Positions 7,251 to 14,645 of a stretch of DNA of 31,204 nucleotides are shown here, one piece after another. A program made the translations under genes and the position numbers. Below the pieces are notes generated by a model that saw only the letters and a program-made list of their open reading frames with translations, was not told the DNA's origin and made no database searches. This DNA comes from a virus. The stretch covers positions 1 to 31,204 of IMG/VR virus record IMGVR_UViG_3300037110_000037. One strand, given 5' to 3'. Position 1 is the first letter of the stretch; every line of letters starts with the position of its first letter.

Positions 7251-8291
7251 TATTGGTCGGAATGTCTTGTACATCCCTCGCTTCACTCTCTTGCCACTAA
7301 ATTGTGGCACGGCTTCTCCATACTTCGGCAACGGATCGTGGTCAAGGAAACTTGCCTTACTTGTATATGCCTCTTCCGTGAAAATCACTTCAATGCCTTC
7401 CATTGCTGCCTTGTACTTGATTTTCTCAAATAATCGGTAATATGGCACATACTGAAATGCTTGTCTTGTTTCCCTACGCATCTTCATTGCTTGCTTCCAC
7501 CCATCGTTCTTGCCAATGATGATTTTGCCAATACCAAAAAATACGCAATTAGCAACGATCATCTTGGAAACATGATGAAAGTAATTCTCCAACCTCCAAT
7601 ACCTTTTCCTGCCGTTCCGCTTGCTCGGATGCTTGTTGAACCACTGGTTGATACTCTTGATTATGCGACCATTGACCAATACGGGAGCGTGTTGGTCGGA
7701 AGTTATCGCACAAAGCGTGTTGAGTCCAATGTCAATGCAACAGACACCTTTTGCCTTGCTTTTACCTTTTTTAAGTAATTCCTCATACTGAACCTCAATC
7801 ACGAAGCCACTGGTCTTCGGCGTAATCACCACTTGTTTGAACTTGCGGACGCTCTTGATTTCAAAGCATCCATTAGTCGGCGTGATAATTCCTTGTTTCA
7901 ATGGCTTCTTCTTGATGGTTTCGTTATAAAAAATAACTTGTGCAAGTCGTTCCTTGTAATGTGGTGGTCTTGGCTTTTTTTCAAAACCACTCGGATCACG
8001 ATTAAATGCTTTGAGTGCTTTTTTGAAGGTCCACCAGTCGGTAATTACCTTGCGGACGGTTTGCTTGGCAGTTTTAGTATTATGGAGGTTTTTGAAACAA
8101 TCTTCCTCATGCACCAGTTGGACGAGCATATTCAAGTCAGGCATTGGAGTAGTCCAGTCACTTGTTTGTAATGACTTGAACCACCAATGTCTCATGTAGT
8201 AATTGCATTTGTTGTAGAGTTCTTTGCTTGTGTGGCAAAGTTCTATAATTTGTGGATTACCTTTTGTGTAGTGTCGTTCAACGAGTAGCAT
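7122..8291 (-). CDS. tnpB: TnpB-family RNA-guided nuclease with shifted RuvC glutamate
   Basis: 389 aa, full length for TnpB. The N-terminus MLLVERHYTK is typical of one large TnpB group. RuvC motifs: Asp187 in CCIDIGLN, then IIIGKN (257-262) where the usual Glu is replaced by Gly260, and Asp350 in HADVNGSLNI. Glu306/307 in TEEAYTSKASFLD may supply the missing acid; this rearranged catalytic layout is known in a TnpB branch. The four Cys of the usual zinc finger are absent and replaced by SKASFLDHDPLP, also typical of that branch. The start codon is 116 nt from the element's left tip. Likely active in RNA-guided DNA cleavage that favours retention of the element. Confidence 0.85.
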   Translation of the reverse strand: MLLVERHYTKGNPQIIELCHTSKELYNKCNYYMRHWWFKSLQTSDWTTPMPDLNMLVQLVHEEDCFKNLHNTKTAKQTVRKVITDWWTFKKALKAFNRDPSGFEKKPRPPHYKERLAQVIFYNETIKKKPLKQGIITPTNGCFEIKSVRKFKQVVITPKTSGFVIEVQYEELLKKGKSKAKGVCCIDIGLNTLCAITSDQHAPVLVNGRIIKSINQWFNKHPSKRNGRKRYWRLENYFHHVSKMIVANCVFFGIGKIIIGKNDGWKQAMKMRRETRQAFQYVPYYRLFEKIKYKAAMEGIEVIFTEEAYTSKASFLDHDPLPKYGEAVPQFSGKRVKRGMYKTFRPIHADVNGSLNIGRKVIGDKVYETFLDRSIAAMPVTINPLKLTA

Positions 8292-8368
8292 ACCTTATAT
8301 AAGGGTGCTACCCTCAATTTTTCATCAAAAAACCAACTATTTTGCAAAATAATTTTCCAAGTTTGGGT

Positions 8369-8407
8369 AGATTTTTCTAAGTTTTAGGTCAACGGTTCGC
8401 AACCCCT
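8369..8407 (-). repeat. Left tip of the TnpB element, second copy
   Basis: 37 of 39 bases are the same as 76-114. The two differences (C/T both times) lie inside the repeat. The outer edge here coincides with the point where the interrupted gene resumes. Confidence 0.8.
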
Positions 8408-8807
8408 TAGCTCAAAAGTTATGTAAGCTGAATTCGGTCCAAGATGCGAAGGGTGAATGCGATTCCATCGCAAAAGACTTAGCCAAATTCCTTAACGACC
8501 ATGATGTGCCAGCCAGGGTTATTGGGGCGACGGGGTTCAAGAACCAACTACCAGATGATGCGCACGGAGAATGGCGGGGCTTTATAGGCGGCGATCCTTC
8601 CAACTACCAATACTTATGGCACGCAGTAGTACAAACGCAAGATGCAATAATAGACATCGCTGGTGGGCAGTATGGGGCGAAGTATGGAGGGGTCAGAATC
8701 TTAACCCCCGCTCAGTTTGAGGCGGAATGGAAGTCCTTTAAGACCCACCCAGAAGATTACACGAAGATCAAGCCAGTTAGTTCCTTGTCTAAGAAATTCA
8801 AAGTTAA

Positions 8808-9260
8808 TTAGACCGGGGCGACTAACCTCCCAAGTTTTCCCTCATGCAGAACCTGTTTGGCGTACGCAACAGACTTTCTAAGCTCCTCCATGATCTCTGC
8901 TAAGCCTGGATCGCCTGCAAGATATGGGTTCTCTTCTAATGCAGCTTCCATGTTCTTCAGGTTTTGATCTGCGGAGTCGACGATGTTTTGTAGCACACGT
9001 TTTGGTAACACGGGGTCTGGTCGGCCCCAACAAACAGTCGCCCGCTCTTCTTCAAAGTCATTAAAAATGGCATGACTAGGCTCCACAGAGAACACAGTCT
9101 TACACTTCCAGCACTTGATCGCATCAATCTCGTATTCGCTGATGTTGTATGGATTACGACCTACCGCCCAATTGATAGCTTCGCACTTCGGGCAATACCG
9201 GGACTCAAAGGGGCAATCGGGATCGCCGATATGCTTAGATTTCATACGGAAAGTTGGCAT
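8808..9260 (-). CDS. Zinc-ribbon protein with helical tail (about 150 aa)
   Basis: I place the start at the ATG at 9260 (MPTFRMKSKHIG); a longer frame reaches 9314 and a shorter start lies at 9245. All would overlap the end of the gene at 9235. The N-terminal half has two Cys pairs, CPKC and CWKC, about 27 residues apart, preceded by another Cys: a zinc ribbon that may bind nucleic acid. The C-terminal half is acidic and helical (about residues 75-145). It is the last gene of a reverse unit that includes 9235 and 9951. Its stop overlaps that of the split gene by 4 nt. Specific function unknown. Confidence 0.6.
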   Translation of the reverse strand: MPTFRMKSKHIGDPDCPFESRYCPKCEAINWAVGRNPYNISEYEIDAIKCWKCKTVFSVEPSHAIFNDFEEERATVCWGRPDPVLPKRVLQNIVDSADQNLKNMEAALEENPYLAGDPGLAEIMEELRKSVAYAKQVLHEGKLGRLVAPV

Positions 9261-9951
9261 GGTAGAAGCTTTGCACCTCTGGGGTGATAGCAGGCCGGTA
9301 TAGCTCAAAATCAAGGTTGAACATGGAATCCAGCGTTAGGTTATGCTCTTTGAGCCACTTGTTCAATACCAATGACATGATAGCGTAATACGGACTTATT
9401 TGCTTCGTAGCAACCCACCGGAGCATAGCCCGACCTTCAATGGCCTGAGTCACCGATTCCGCCGTTAGCTCCGGTATTTTAGATACAAGGAATGTCTTGT
9501 CTTGTCTTAGCTGGGCAATCACTAGTTCATAACGATTTGGATCAACCCCCGCTTCCGCCGCTGTGTCGGCCTTACGCTCCAATGTTTTGTCATAAATCTT
9601 CTTCCAAACACACCAGCGTGCCCACGCCTTTTCGCCAACTATACAAGCCGGAGAAATATGAGCGTCCTTCCCGTGGGCTTCGGTATTTCGTCTTATGATG
9701 TCCAACTGTGCAATGACATATAAAGGGTAATCTGAGTCTGTGATTGGATGAGTCGTATCCCCAGCGAGCTTATAGCAGACTTTGAACAAGTATGACTTCC
9801 TGGGGTCGCCTTTGGGGTACCGAATGAAGAAGTCTGGAAAGATGCGTTTAACAGACTCGATGTAAATACAGAGTATCTTATATGACTTCGCTTCATGGGC
9901 GGTCATGTTGTAATCCAAGATCGTCTCTAAACACCGGATGGCTAGGTTCAT
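9235..9951 (-). CDS. Hypothetical mostly helical protein (238 aa)
   Basis: I do not recognise this protein. It is cytosolic, with no signal peptide and no membrane segment, and rich in predicted helix. Aromatic residues cluster in YIESVKRIFPDFF and WARWCVWKKIYD. It has several Arg/Lys patches but no zinc motif, P-loop or known active site. It overlaps by one base with the 99-aa gene upstream and by about 25 nt with the zinc-ribbon gene downstream, so the three probably form one transcript. A role in DNA metabolism is possible from its position but unproven. Confidence 0.6.
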   Translation of the reverse strand: MNLAIRCLETILDYNMTAHEAKSYKILCIYIESVKRIFPDFFIRYPKGDPRKSYLFKVCYKLAGDTTHPITDSDYPLYVIAQLDIIRRNTEAHGKDAHISPACIVGEKAWARWCVWKKIYDKTLERKADTAAEAGVDPNRYELVIAQLRQDKTFLVSKIPELTAESVTQAIEGRAMLRWVATKQISPYYAIMSLVLNKWLKEHNLTLDSMFNLDFELYRPAITPEVQSFYHANFPYEI

Positions 9952-10250
9952 TATTCCAGATTTATAGTAACGGTGATTTCTACCACATTATCACCCATTT
10001 CGTAGATAATGTCAAGACGAGATCGTTCTGGGGTGTGGTAGAGTTTAGAAGTGAGATCAAAGTCATCCACGAAGCCTTCCCTCTTGAAGAACTCAAGAAC
10101 CTCTGCGACTTTCACGTAAGCATTGCGTGGCTTCTTAGTTGTATGTGTGTTCATGCCTAGTTCTGCGGCCCGTTCGATGCATTTTGATATGAACTTTGCC
10201 TTGAACTCGTTACTACAACTACGTATGTTGTCTAATGCTTCTTGTAACAT
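9951..10250 (-). CDS. Hypothetical small protein (99 aa)
   Basis: No family is recognised. The N-terminal 40 residues look helical (MLQEALDNIRSCSNEFKAKF). The middle contains a basic segment and a helix (VAEVLEFFKREGF), and the C-terminus ends in beta strands (DIIYEMGDNVVEITVTINLE). The pattern is compatible with a small winged-helix or regulator fold, but no DNA-binding motif stands out. It is the first clear gene of a reverse unit, its stop overlapping the start of the 238-aa gene by one base, and lies 9 nt downstream of the HNH gene. Confidence 0.6.
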   Translation of the reverse strand: MLQEALDNIRSCSNEFKAKFISKCIERAAELGMNTHTTKKPRNAYVKVAEVLEFFKREGFVDDFDLTSKLYHTPERSRLDIIYEMGDNVVEITVTINLE

Positions 10251-10259
10251 ATTTTACAC

Positions 10260-10811
10260 TTACCCGTTCTGCGAACGTCGGTCTTTCAATACACGATTCG
10301 CATCTCCAAGACTAACCTTACAATCATCTGAAAACTCTATCGTATAATGGCAGTTGTTGTTGATGGGAACCAATCCATGCAACGTTTCCCCTAGAAGGTT
10401 AGCCTCTGTATAGGTCTTGTGGTGAACTTGATTGGCTGCTTTACCACATCCGCATATACAGGCGGCTTCTTCCAATACCCTAGCCCTAATAGACATCCAT
10501 AAGCTCGATTGTAAGTAAGTAGCATAATTCTTATATCCATATGCCTTTAACACAAAGTTTCGCTGCGTCTTACCGAGGCTCATTGTTGAATATTCATTAT
10601 TTTGAGGATATACGCATTTAGGTAGATGCGGAGCAAGCCATTCAGTAAACGGGCCGAGTGTGAGTCTTATTCTCTTACGTTTATTGCTCCTGCTTGGGTT
10701 TGTGGGATGTGATGGCGGTCCTAAATGACGGCAGCTTCTACATCTACTCTTAGATCGACCTATCATCTTTTGTTGGCCGCAATCGGAACATACCTTCAAA
10801 TACATACTCAT
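10260..10811 (-). CDS. HNH homing-type endonuclease (183 aa)
   Basis: The N-terminus has a small zinc finger with CSDCGQQK and CRSCRH. A basic linker follows (residues 35-55). The C-terminal third carries the HNH nuclease: CICGCGKAANQVHHKTY, then LHGLVPINNNCHYTIEF. The paired His in VHHKTY is the metal and catalytic site, and Cys pairs hold the fold. Free-standing HNH endonucleases are common selfish genes in large phages, cutting alleles that lack them. The gene starts next to a 568-nt non-coding stretch, and no split host gene or intron is visible around it. Confidence 0.75.
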   Translation of the reverse strand: MSMYLKVCSDCGQQKMIGRSKSRCRSCRHLGPPSHPTNPSRSNKRKRIRLTLGPFTEWLAPHLPKCVYPQNNEYSTMSLGKTQRNFVLKAYGYKNYATYLQSSLWMSIRARVLEEAACICGCGKAANQVHHKTYTEANLLGETLHGLVPINNNCHYTIEFSDDCKVSLGDANRVLKDRRSQNG

Positions 10812-11379
10812 AATTTATATTATCGTCAGAATATCTGATCTCCCCTTAACTCTTTTTCCGATAATAGTACATTACTTCCTAGACTTATCATTTACTTCCA
10901 TCTACACACCGAGTATTCCCTCCGTTGGTCAAGCTCCATTGAGACGGGCTAGTGGCAACACTAAGCAATAAGGGTTGTGATGAACAACCAAAACGTGAGC
11001 GAGAGTTCCATAGATTACATATTACTCAGCTATGGTCGTTGTAAGAATGAAGAAACATTGCACCAGAGAGTGTAAAGTGAACAAAGGGCATTCTGAAGTG
11101 TTAGGAAGAAATGGTCTCCTCATGGGAGTTCCCAGTAAGGTTATAATTCGTAGATTATTCAACCGGTGGTATCGCTGGGTCAACACTAAAGTTAATCAAA
11201 TTAAAACCATGTCAATTCCGAAATGCTGATAAGGTTTACCTATCCTCGATCAGCCCCACACGCAACATAATACTCAAATGGGAATCAGAACGCCGCCTCC
11301 CCTATTTTTAGTAGGGAAGCCACCGGTCTGCGCAGAGGTCACCTACAAGATCATAAAAAGCCTCCTCATCTTTTGAATC
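10812..11379. other. 568-nt gene-poor stretch with several RNA hairpins
   Basis: No long gene lies here, between the divergent HNH gene and DNA polymerase. Strong local structures include a stem with GCAA tetraloop at about 10950-10968, a 6-bp hairpin at about 10973-10990 with an ATG in its loop, and an imperfect hairpin at about 11296-11320. A possible broken small gene is listed separately (10980-11229). Promoters for both neighbours must lie here, but no consensus -35/-10 pair is clear. The polymerase start at 11380 or 11401 has no ribosome binding site. Confidence 0.5.
10980..11229 (+). pseudogene. Possible frameshifted small helix-turn-helix gene
   Basis: An ATG at 10980 follows AAGGG at a good distance and opens 31 codons (starting MNNQNVSESSIDYILLS) that stop at 11073-11075. 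An overlapping frame one base ahead then reads to 11229, giving SKVIIRRLFNRWYRWVN, a helix-turn-helix-like, basic-aromatic segment. A single frameshift before 11073 would join them into about 80 residues. It could be a decayed regulator, a programmed frameshift or a sequencing error. Neither part alone matches anything I recognise. Confidence 0.3.
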
Positions 11380-12693
11380 GTGCTTGCCGATGAGTCTTGT
11401 ATGGCTGAATTGAATAAGATAACGAGCTTTGTGACCGAACCTGTGGTTTACTTTCGTTGCGATCCACCTATTAGTGATTTCACGAAGAAGTATGATGGAA
11501 GTTATATCATATCAAGTACCACACAAGCGGTAACGATCAAAGCTTCTGAGGTCGGCCGGTTCGGGAGCTTCTATCACGCCTTGCGACGGAGCATCTTCGC
11601 AGAAGGTCACACCGTCCTTACTTGGGACATTAAGAAGTTTAACAGCTATCTCCGTCATAACCTAAAGACCACGATAGAGCCACCAGGAGCGAAGGTAATA
11701 GACTTAAAGTATGGACTGGCATATCTGGGCCAAAGAACAGACGAGGCTCCTAAAACAACCGTACAGAGCTTGGAAGTGGCTAAGTTGCTGATCTCTGATG
11801 ATGGTTGGCAAAAGGCTCATAGGCACTTGCATCGTCCTCTCGCTTGGAGTGTCCTGCCCGAGTTAGAGAACCGAACGGTTGTAGACGAGCAGAAGCTGGG
11901 GTGGCTGTATTCTTGCTACGAGATTGAAGGGCAGACTAATGGCCGGTTGTTGTGCCACAAGGCGTCCAATCGGTATTTGACCGTACATTCATTAGCACCA
12001 GCACAAAAGGCTGTTTTACTTCCGAAAGACTACCTTTCCGACGATTGGTATTTCCTGTTACTGGACTATCAACACATGGAGGTGTCGGTCCTCGCTTGGC
12101 TGGCGCAGGACGAGGCCCTAACCGCTGCTCTCGCCGACCCTGCCGAATTTTATGCTTCCCTGGTGACTTTTGAGTGCGACCCGGCCGAACGCCGGAATAT
12201 CGGCAAGCTAATCTTTCTTCCTACGATTTATGGACAACAATCCAAAAATCTGGCAGAACGATTAAAGTTGGAACAAACGGTAGCCGATGGTTTACTTGAC
12301 GGCCTAAAGAGTCGATTTAGCAAATCTTTCCAATGGGTGGAGTCAAAGCAGGCTGCGTTAGCAACTAACCCCATAGCTTCCGATTACTTCGGCCGCAAAA
12401 GGAACTTTGCTGACGAGCCAGCATACAAGCGACGTAATTTCGAGGTCCAATCGCCAGCCTCTTTCATTTGCTTAGAGCGGTTGTGCGCATTGCACCAAGC
12501 GTTGCCTAGCCACGTTCAGTTTAGCGTACATGACGGTTATATCTTGGTGGCCCGCAAGAAAGAGTGTGCGGAGATCATTCGCACGGCTAAGAAGATACTG
12601 GAATCTGAATCACCTATATTCCCTGCTTTGAAATTGAAGGTCAGTTGTCAATACGGGAAACGATTAGATCAGATGAAGAAGCTCGATGTTTAA
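11380..12693 (+). CDS. polA: Family-A DNA polymerase, short and exonuclease-poor
   Basis: Replicative or repair polymerase related to DNA polymerase I. Motif A is LLLDYQHMEVSVLAW with catalytic Asp229. Motif B is RRNIGKLIFLPTIYGQ (271-286), with Arg, Lys and the Tyr-Gly pair. Motif C is FSVHDGY with His384-Asp385, where the usual Glu is replaced by Gly. At 437 aa it is shorter than most family-A polymerases. Residues 1-160 are too divergent to call; VLTWDIKKF at 79-87 may be a relic of a 3'-5' exonuclease motif, but the acidic DxE triad is not seen. The first start is GTG at 11380; an ATG at 11401 is an alternative. The end overlaps the next gene. Confidence 0.8.
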   Translation: MLADESCMAELNKITSFVTEPVVYFRCDPPISDFTKKYDGSYIISSTTQAVTIKASEVGRFGSFYHALRRSIFAEGHTVLTWDIKKFNSYLRHNLKTTIEPPGAKVIDLKYGLAYLGQRTDEAPKTTVQSLEVAKLLISDDGWQKAHRHLHRPLAWSVLPELENRTVVDEQKLGWLYSCYEIEGQTNGRLLCHKASNRYLTVHSLAPAQKAVLLPKDYLSDDWYFLLLDYQHMEVSVLAWLAQDEALTAALADPAEFYASLVTFECDPAERRNIGKLIFLPTIYGQQSKNLAERLKLEQTVADGLLDGLKSRFSKSFQWVESKQAALATNPIASDYFGRKRNFADEPAYKRRNFEVQSPASFICLERLCALHQALPSHVQFSVHDGYILVARKKECAEIIRTAKKILESESPIFPALKLKVSCQYGKRLDQMKKLDV

Positions 12694-13024
12694 GGTCAAA
12701 TTTGTTAACGATATTCGTAACGTCCTATCCAAGAAGCATAGGGGAGTAATCTCTATGCATACTAAGGGCATCTACCTGTTTTACAACGAGAGAATCTACA
12801 TTTTGAAGAGGCTCTCTGTCTCTGCGAAACTGGTTTGCCTCTTTCATGAACTGATGCATTGGGTGTTTGACAAATGCTGCATGGGCCACATGCGGGTCCA
12901 GTATTGGTGGGATATGTTATGGGCTTACGGTTGCCCTCACACAATGAAGGTTTATCGTAGGAGTTACCAAAAAATGAGGGAGAAGCTCCCTTTCACAATT
13001 AGTGGGAAAAACTACAAATGGTAG
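12686..13024 (+). CDS. Small HExxH metallopeptidase-like protein (112 aa)
   Basis: HELMH at residues 54-58 lies in a helix-like context (KLVCLFHELMHWVFD), the signature of zinc-dependent peptidases and of small metal-binding domains such as ImmA/IrrE relatives. The preceding beta-rich part (MFKVKFVNDI, YLFYNERIYIL) fits the strand-helix order of such mini-peptidases. No certain third ligand can be named; candidates are His and Asp around residues 68-80. No signal peptide, so cytosolic. It overlaps the polymerase gene by 8 nt and the next gene by 7 nt. Confidence 0.55.
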   Translation: MFKVKFVNDIRNVLSKKHRGVISMHTKGIYLFYNERIYILKRLSVSAKLVCLFHELMHWVFDKCCMGHMRVQYWWDMLWAYGCPHTMKVYRRSYQKMREKLPFTISGKNYKW

Positions 13025-13317
13025 AACTAAAACCTTCACAAAACAAACTTGTTGAGACGGCCAACGTCATCAATTCTGATACCTTTGAGGAACTGATGGA
13101 CGAGGTCCGGTTCCGTTACATCGATCTTGTCGCTCGTGGGAGTGGCAAGTCGTGGCTGAATAACGAGAACACAGTCGTATTCGAGCTTCGCTCACCGGCG
13201 ATGGGTGAGCTTGTGGCTCTGACTAGCATCATCGCAAAGATGCGACCTACCAGCCTGGACTACATGTATGGGACTGGCGAGCATTGCATCGTCTACACCC
13301 TTACGTGGGGAGGTTAA
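13018..13317 (+). CDS. Hypothetical small protein (99 aa)
   Basis: Unrecognised. The product is a compact alpha/beta protein: a helix (TFEELMDEVRFRYIDLVARG), strands (NTVVFELRSP, HCIVYTLTWGG), and no catalytic motif, signal peptide or membrane segment. Its start overlaps the HELMH gene upstream, and the next gene begins 2 nt after its stop. Co-translation suggests a partner or accessory of a neighbour, which the sequence does not specify. Confidence 0.55.
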   Translation: MVELKPSQNKLVETANVINSDTFEELMDEVRFRYIDLVARGSGKSWLNNENTVVFELRSPAMGELVALTSIIAKMRPTSLDYMYGTGEHCIVYTLTWGG

Positions 13318-13318
13318 T

Positions 13319-13795
13319 ATGAAATGGATTTATGGCCTACTAATCGGGGCCGTGTGCTTGGCGGCAACGCCTGCCAAAGCTGATATTTGGTACCACGCAT
13401 CAACCGCCCAAGAGGGCTACTGGCGTGGTTACGCAGACTGGATGAGAGGTTGCGGTGAATGGTTGCGAGGTCTTGGCGAATACCAAAATCTGTACCAACA
13501 AGCTTACCGGCAATCCACGGAGAATTGGGCAAACGACGTGCGGACCAAGTGGTCGATTCAGGATGAATACAAAGCCCGGAACCGTGGTCCGAATTACTTG
13601 GACTTGTGGCAAAAGGGCATGGACAATGCGGAACGTCGTTATGCTCTAAGACAGCATGAGAATGAATTGATCCGCAAGGGTGTATTAAGTCCCCGACCGG
13701 AACCATACATAATGATTAAGGGCGTGAAGTATAAGTCGTTCCAAGAATACAAAGCCCTCCGGGACGCAGGCCAAATTAAGGAGATTAAACAATGA
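13319..13795 (+). CDS. Secreted protein of unknown function (158 aa)
   Basis: The start at 13319 is chosen over the longer frame because GGGGAGG lies just upstream and because it gives a signal peptide: MKWIYGLLIGAVCLAATPAKA, cleaved after AKA. The mature protein is rich in Trp, Tyr, Arg and Gln (YWRGYADWMRG, WLRGLGEYQNLYQQAYRQ) and looks helical. A short VKYKSFQEYKALRD segment is near the end. No enzymatic motif is seen. It would act in the periplasm or outside the cell. Its end overlaps the membrane thioredoxin by ATGA. Confidence 0.65.
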   Translation: MKWIYGLLIGAVCLAATPAKADIWYHASTAQEGYWRGYADWMRGCGEWLRGLGEYQNLYQQAYRQSTENWANDVRTKWSIQDEYKARNRGPNYLDLWQKGMDNAERRYALRQHENELIRKGVLSPRPEPYIMIKGVKYKSFQEYKALRDAGQIKEIKQ

Positions 13796-14346
13796 CTCGT
13801 AATACCCTATTCTTGATGGCTATTGCCTTTTGTGTGGGTTTCCTTATTATGCCAGCCGTGAACTACGTATCAGGCGGCAAGGGGATTTTACAGACTCGCC
13901 CTTATATCTCTGGGCCGAATCAGGAACCAAGTCCCCCAGCCAGTCCCCCCACGCAACCGCCCGGCCAGCCCCCAATCGTTCAGCCGCCAGCTAAGCCGCA
14001 ACCGCCTATTGTATTACCAGAACCAAAGACGTTTGCCGAAGCTGTTACCCAATCAAGGCAATCCAAGAAGCCTCTCTTTATGATCTTCTCGGCTCTTTGG
14101 TGTGGCCCATGTAATGAAATGAAGACAGGAACATGGCCCGATCCGCAAGTGCAAGCGGCTCTTAAAGGATTCGTTGTCTATCATGTAAATGTTGATAGGG
14201 AGCGTGCCTTGGCGAATCAATGTGGCGTTAGGACTATTCCCACTTACGGAACCTATGATGTGAGCGGGGATACGATCAAAGCCGTGAAAGTTACTTCCGG
14301 CGCAAGGTCGCCACAAGAGTTCATAAGCTGGCTCGGCCAGAATTAA
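13792..14346 (+). CDS. Membrane-tethered thioredoxin-like protein (184 aa)
   Basis: Residues 5-25 are an N-terminal membrane anchor or uncleaved signal. Residues 42-78 are a Pro-rich stalk. The C-terminal domain is a thioredoxin fold with active-site WCGPC at 103-107 and a cis-Pro in RTIPTY. The pattern resembles thiol-disulfide proteins that act outside the cytoplasmic membrane, reducing or forming disulfides in exported proteins. The stalk composition is like that of the HExxH membrane protein at 5889, suggesting common design. It is co-translated with the secreted protein upstream, a possible substrate. A terminator follows. Confidence 0.8.
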   Translation: MTRNTLFLMAIAFCVGFLIMPAVNYVSGGKGILQTRPYISGPNQEPSPPASPPTQPPGQPPIVQPPAKPQPPIVLPEPKTFAEAVTQSRQSKKPLFMIFSALWCGPCNEMKTGTWPDPQVQAALKGFVVYHVNVDRERALANQCGVRTIPTYGTYDVSGDTIKAVKVTSGARSPQEFISWLGQN

Positions 14347-14370
14347 GACACTCCAAAAGTCGTCGAAGTA

Positions 14371-14406
14371 AAAAAGCCCGTCATGCACAGCATGACGGGC
14401 TTTTTT
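14371..14406. terminator. Bidirectional rho-independent terminator
   Basis: A perfect 10-bp stem (14376-14385 with 14391-14400), loop CACAG, flanked by A's on the left and T's on the right. It ends the thioredoxin unit (+) and the small membrane gene at 14409 (-). Confidence 0.9.
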
Positions 14407-14408
14407 CG

Positions 14409-14618
14409 TTAGCGGGCAATGGGGATTAGGAATTTCTTAAACTCGAAGCGACAAGCCCCTTCCTTATCACAACTATATTCGGCGACTCCGGCCTTGACAG
14501 CGGCTTCTTGTACGGCGGCTCTCCCATCATCGACCCCAAACATGTAGCCCAATGAGGCCGAGGTAACACCCAACAACACGACTGACACGGCCAACAGAAC
14601 GGCATGTACTATTCTCAT
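14409..14618 (-). CDS. Small membrane protein (69 aa)
   Basis: A strong GGAGGA ribosome binding site supports the start. Residues 4-28 are a hydrophobic anchor with a glycine-containing turn (GVTSASLGYMFG). The rest (29-69) is soluble, with two Cys near CDKEGACRF that could form a disulfide and a basic end (FKKFLIPIAR). If the soluble part faces outside, the membrane thioredoxin nearby could act on it; this is speculation. No family is recognised. It is a single-gene reverse unit. Confidence 0.6.
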   Translation of the reverse strand: MRIVHAVLLAVSVVLLGVTSASLGYMFGVDDGRAAVQEAAVKAGVAEYSCDKEGACRFEFKKFLIPIAR

Positions 14619-14645
14619 AATTTTCCTCCGGCCTATTTATCCTCT

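Larger units (their letters stand above)
7062..8406 (-). mobile_element. IS200/IS605-type element carrying only TnpB
   Basis: The limits are set by the interrupted reading frame: flanks join at TTA, present at both edges (7062-7064 and 8407-8409), giving about 1345 bp with an ambiguity of up to 3 bp. There are no terminal inverted repeats and no clear target duplication, as expected for this family, which moves as single-stranded DNA by a Y1 transposase. No TnpA gene is present, so it is non-autonomous. The left tip (8369-8407) is repeated at 76-114. Confidence 0.75.
6936..8811 (+). pseudogene. Leader-bearing cysteine-protease-like gene split by a TnpB element
   Basis: The 5' part (6936-7061) starts MQFRVWLESE, the shared leader, and the 3' part is 8407-8811. 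Joining them gives one frame of 177 codons, with the junction reading ...SHRS-LAQKL.... The rebuilt 176-aa protein has Cys60 in GECDSIAKDL, His114 in YLWHAVV and Asp125 in IIDIAGGQ, the order and spacing of a transglutaminase/papain-like Cys-His-Asp triad. The protein from 27736 has the same plan. As it stands, the first part ends after 53 codons at 7095-7097. The 3' part has an internal GTG at 8506 that gives 101 aa and would lose the Cys. Removal of the element would restore the gene exactly. Confidence 0.75.

Noticed and set aside
8506-8811. Independent 101-aa gene starting at GTG 8506
   Set aside because: The frame continues upstream to the element edge and joins the leader fragment at 6936, so it is the 3' part of a split gene.
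10812-11379. Group I or group II intron upstream of the polymerase
   Set aside because: Hairpins with a GNRA loop are present, but I could not find the conserved P, Q, R, S elements of group I or domain V of group II, and no exon split is visible.
13314-13706. Reverse-strand 130-aa frame opposite the secreted protein
   Set aside because: Shadow of a gene with a signal peptide and a strong ribosome site on the forward strand.
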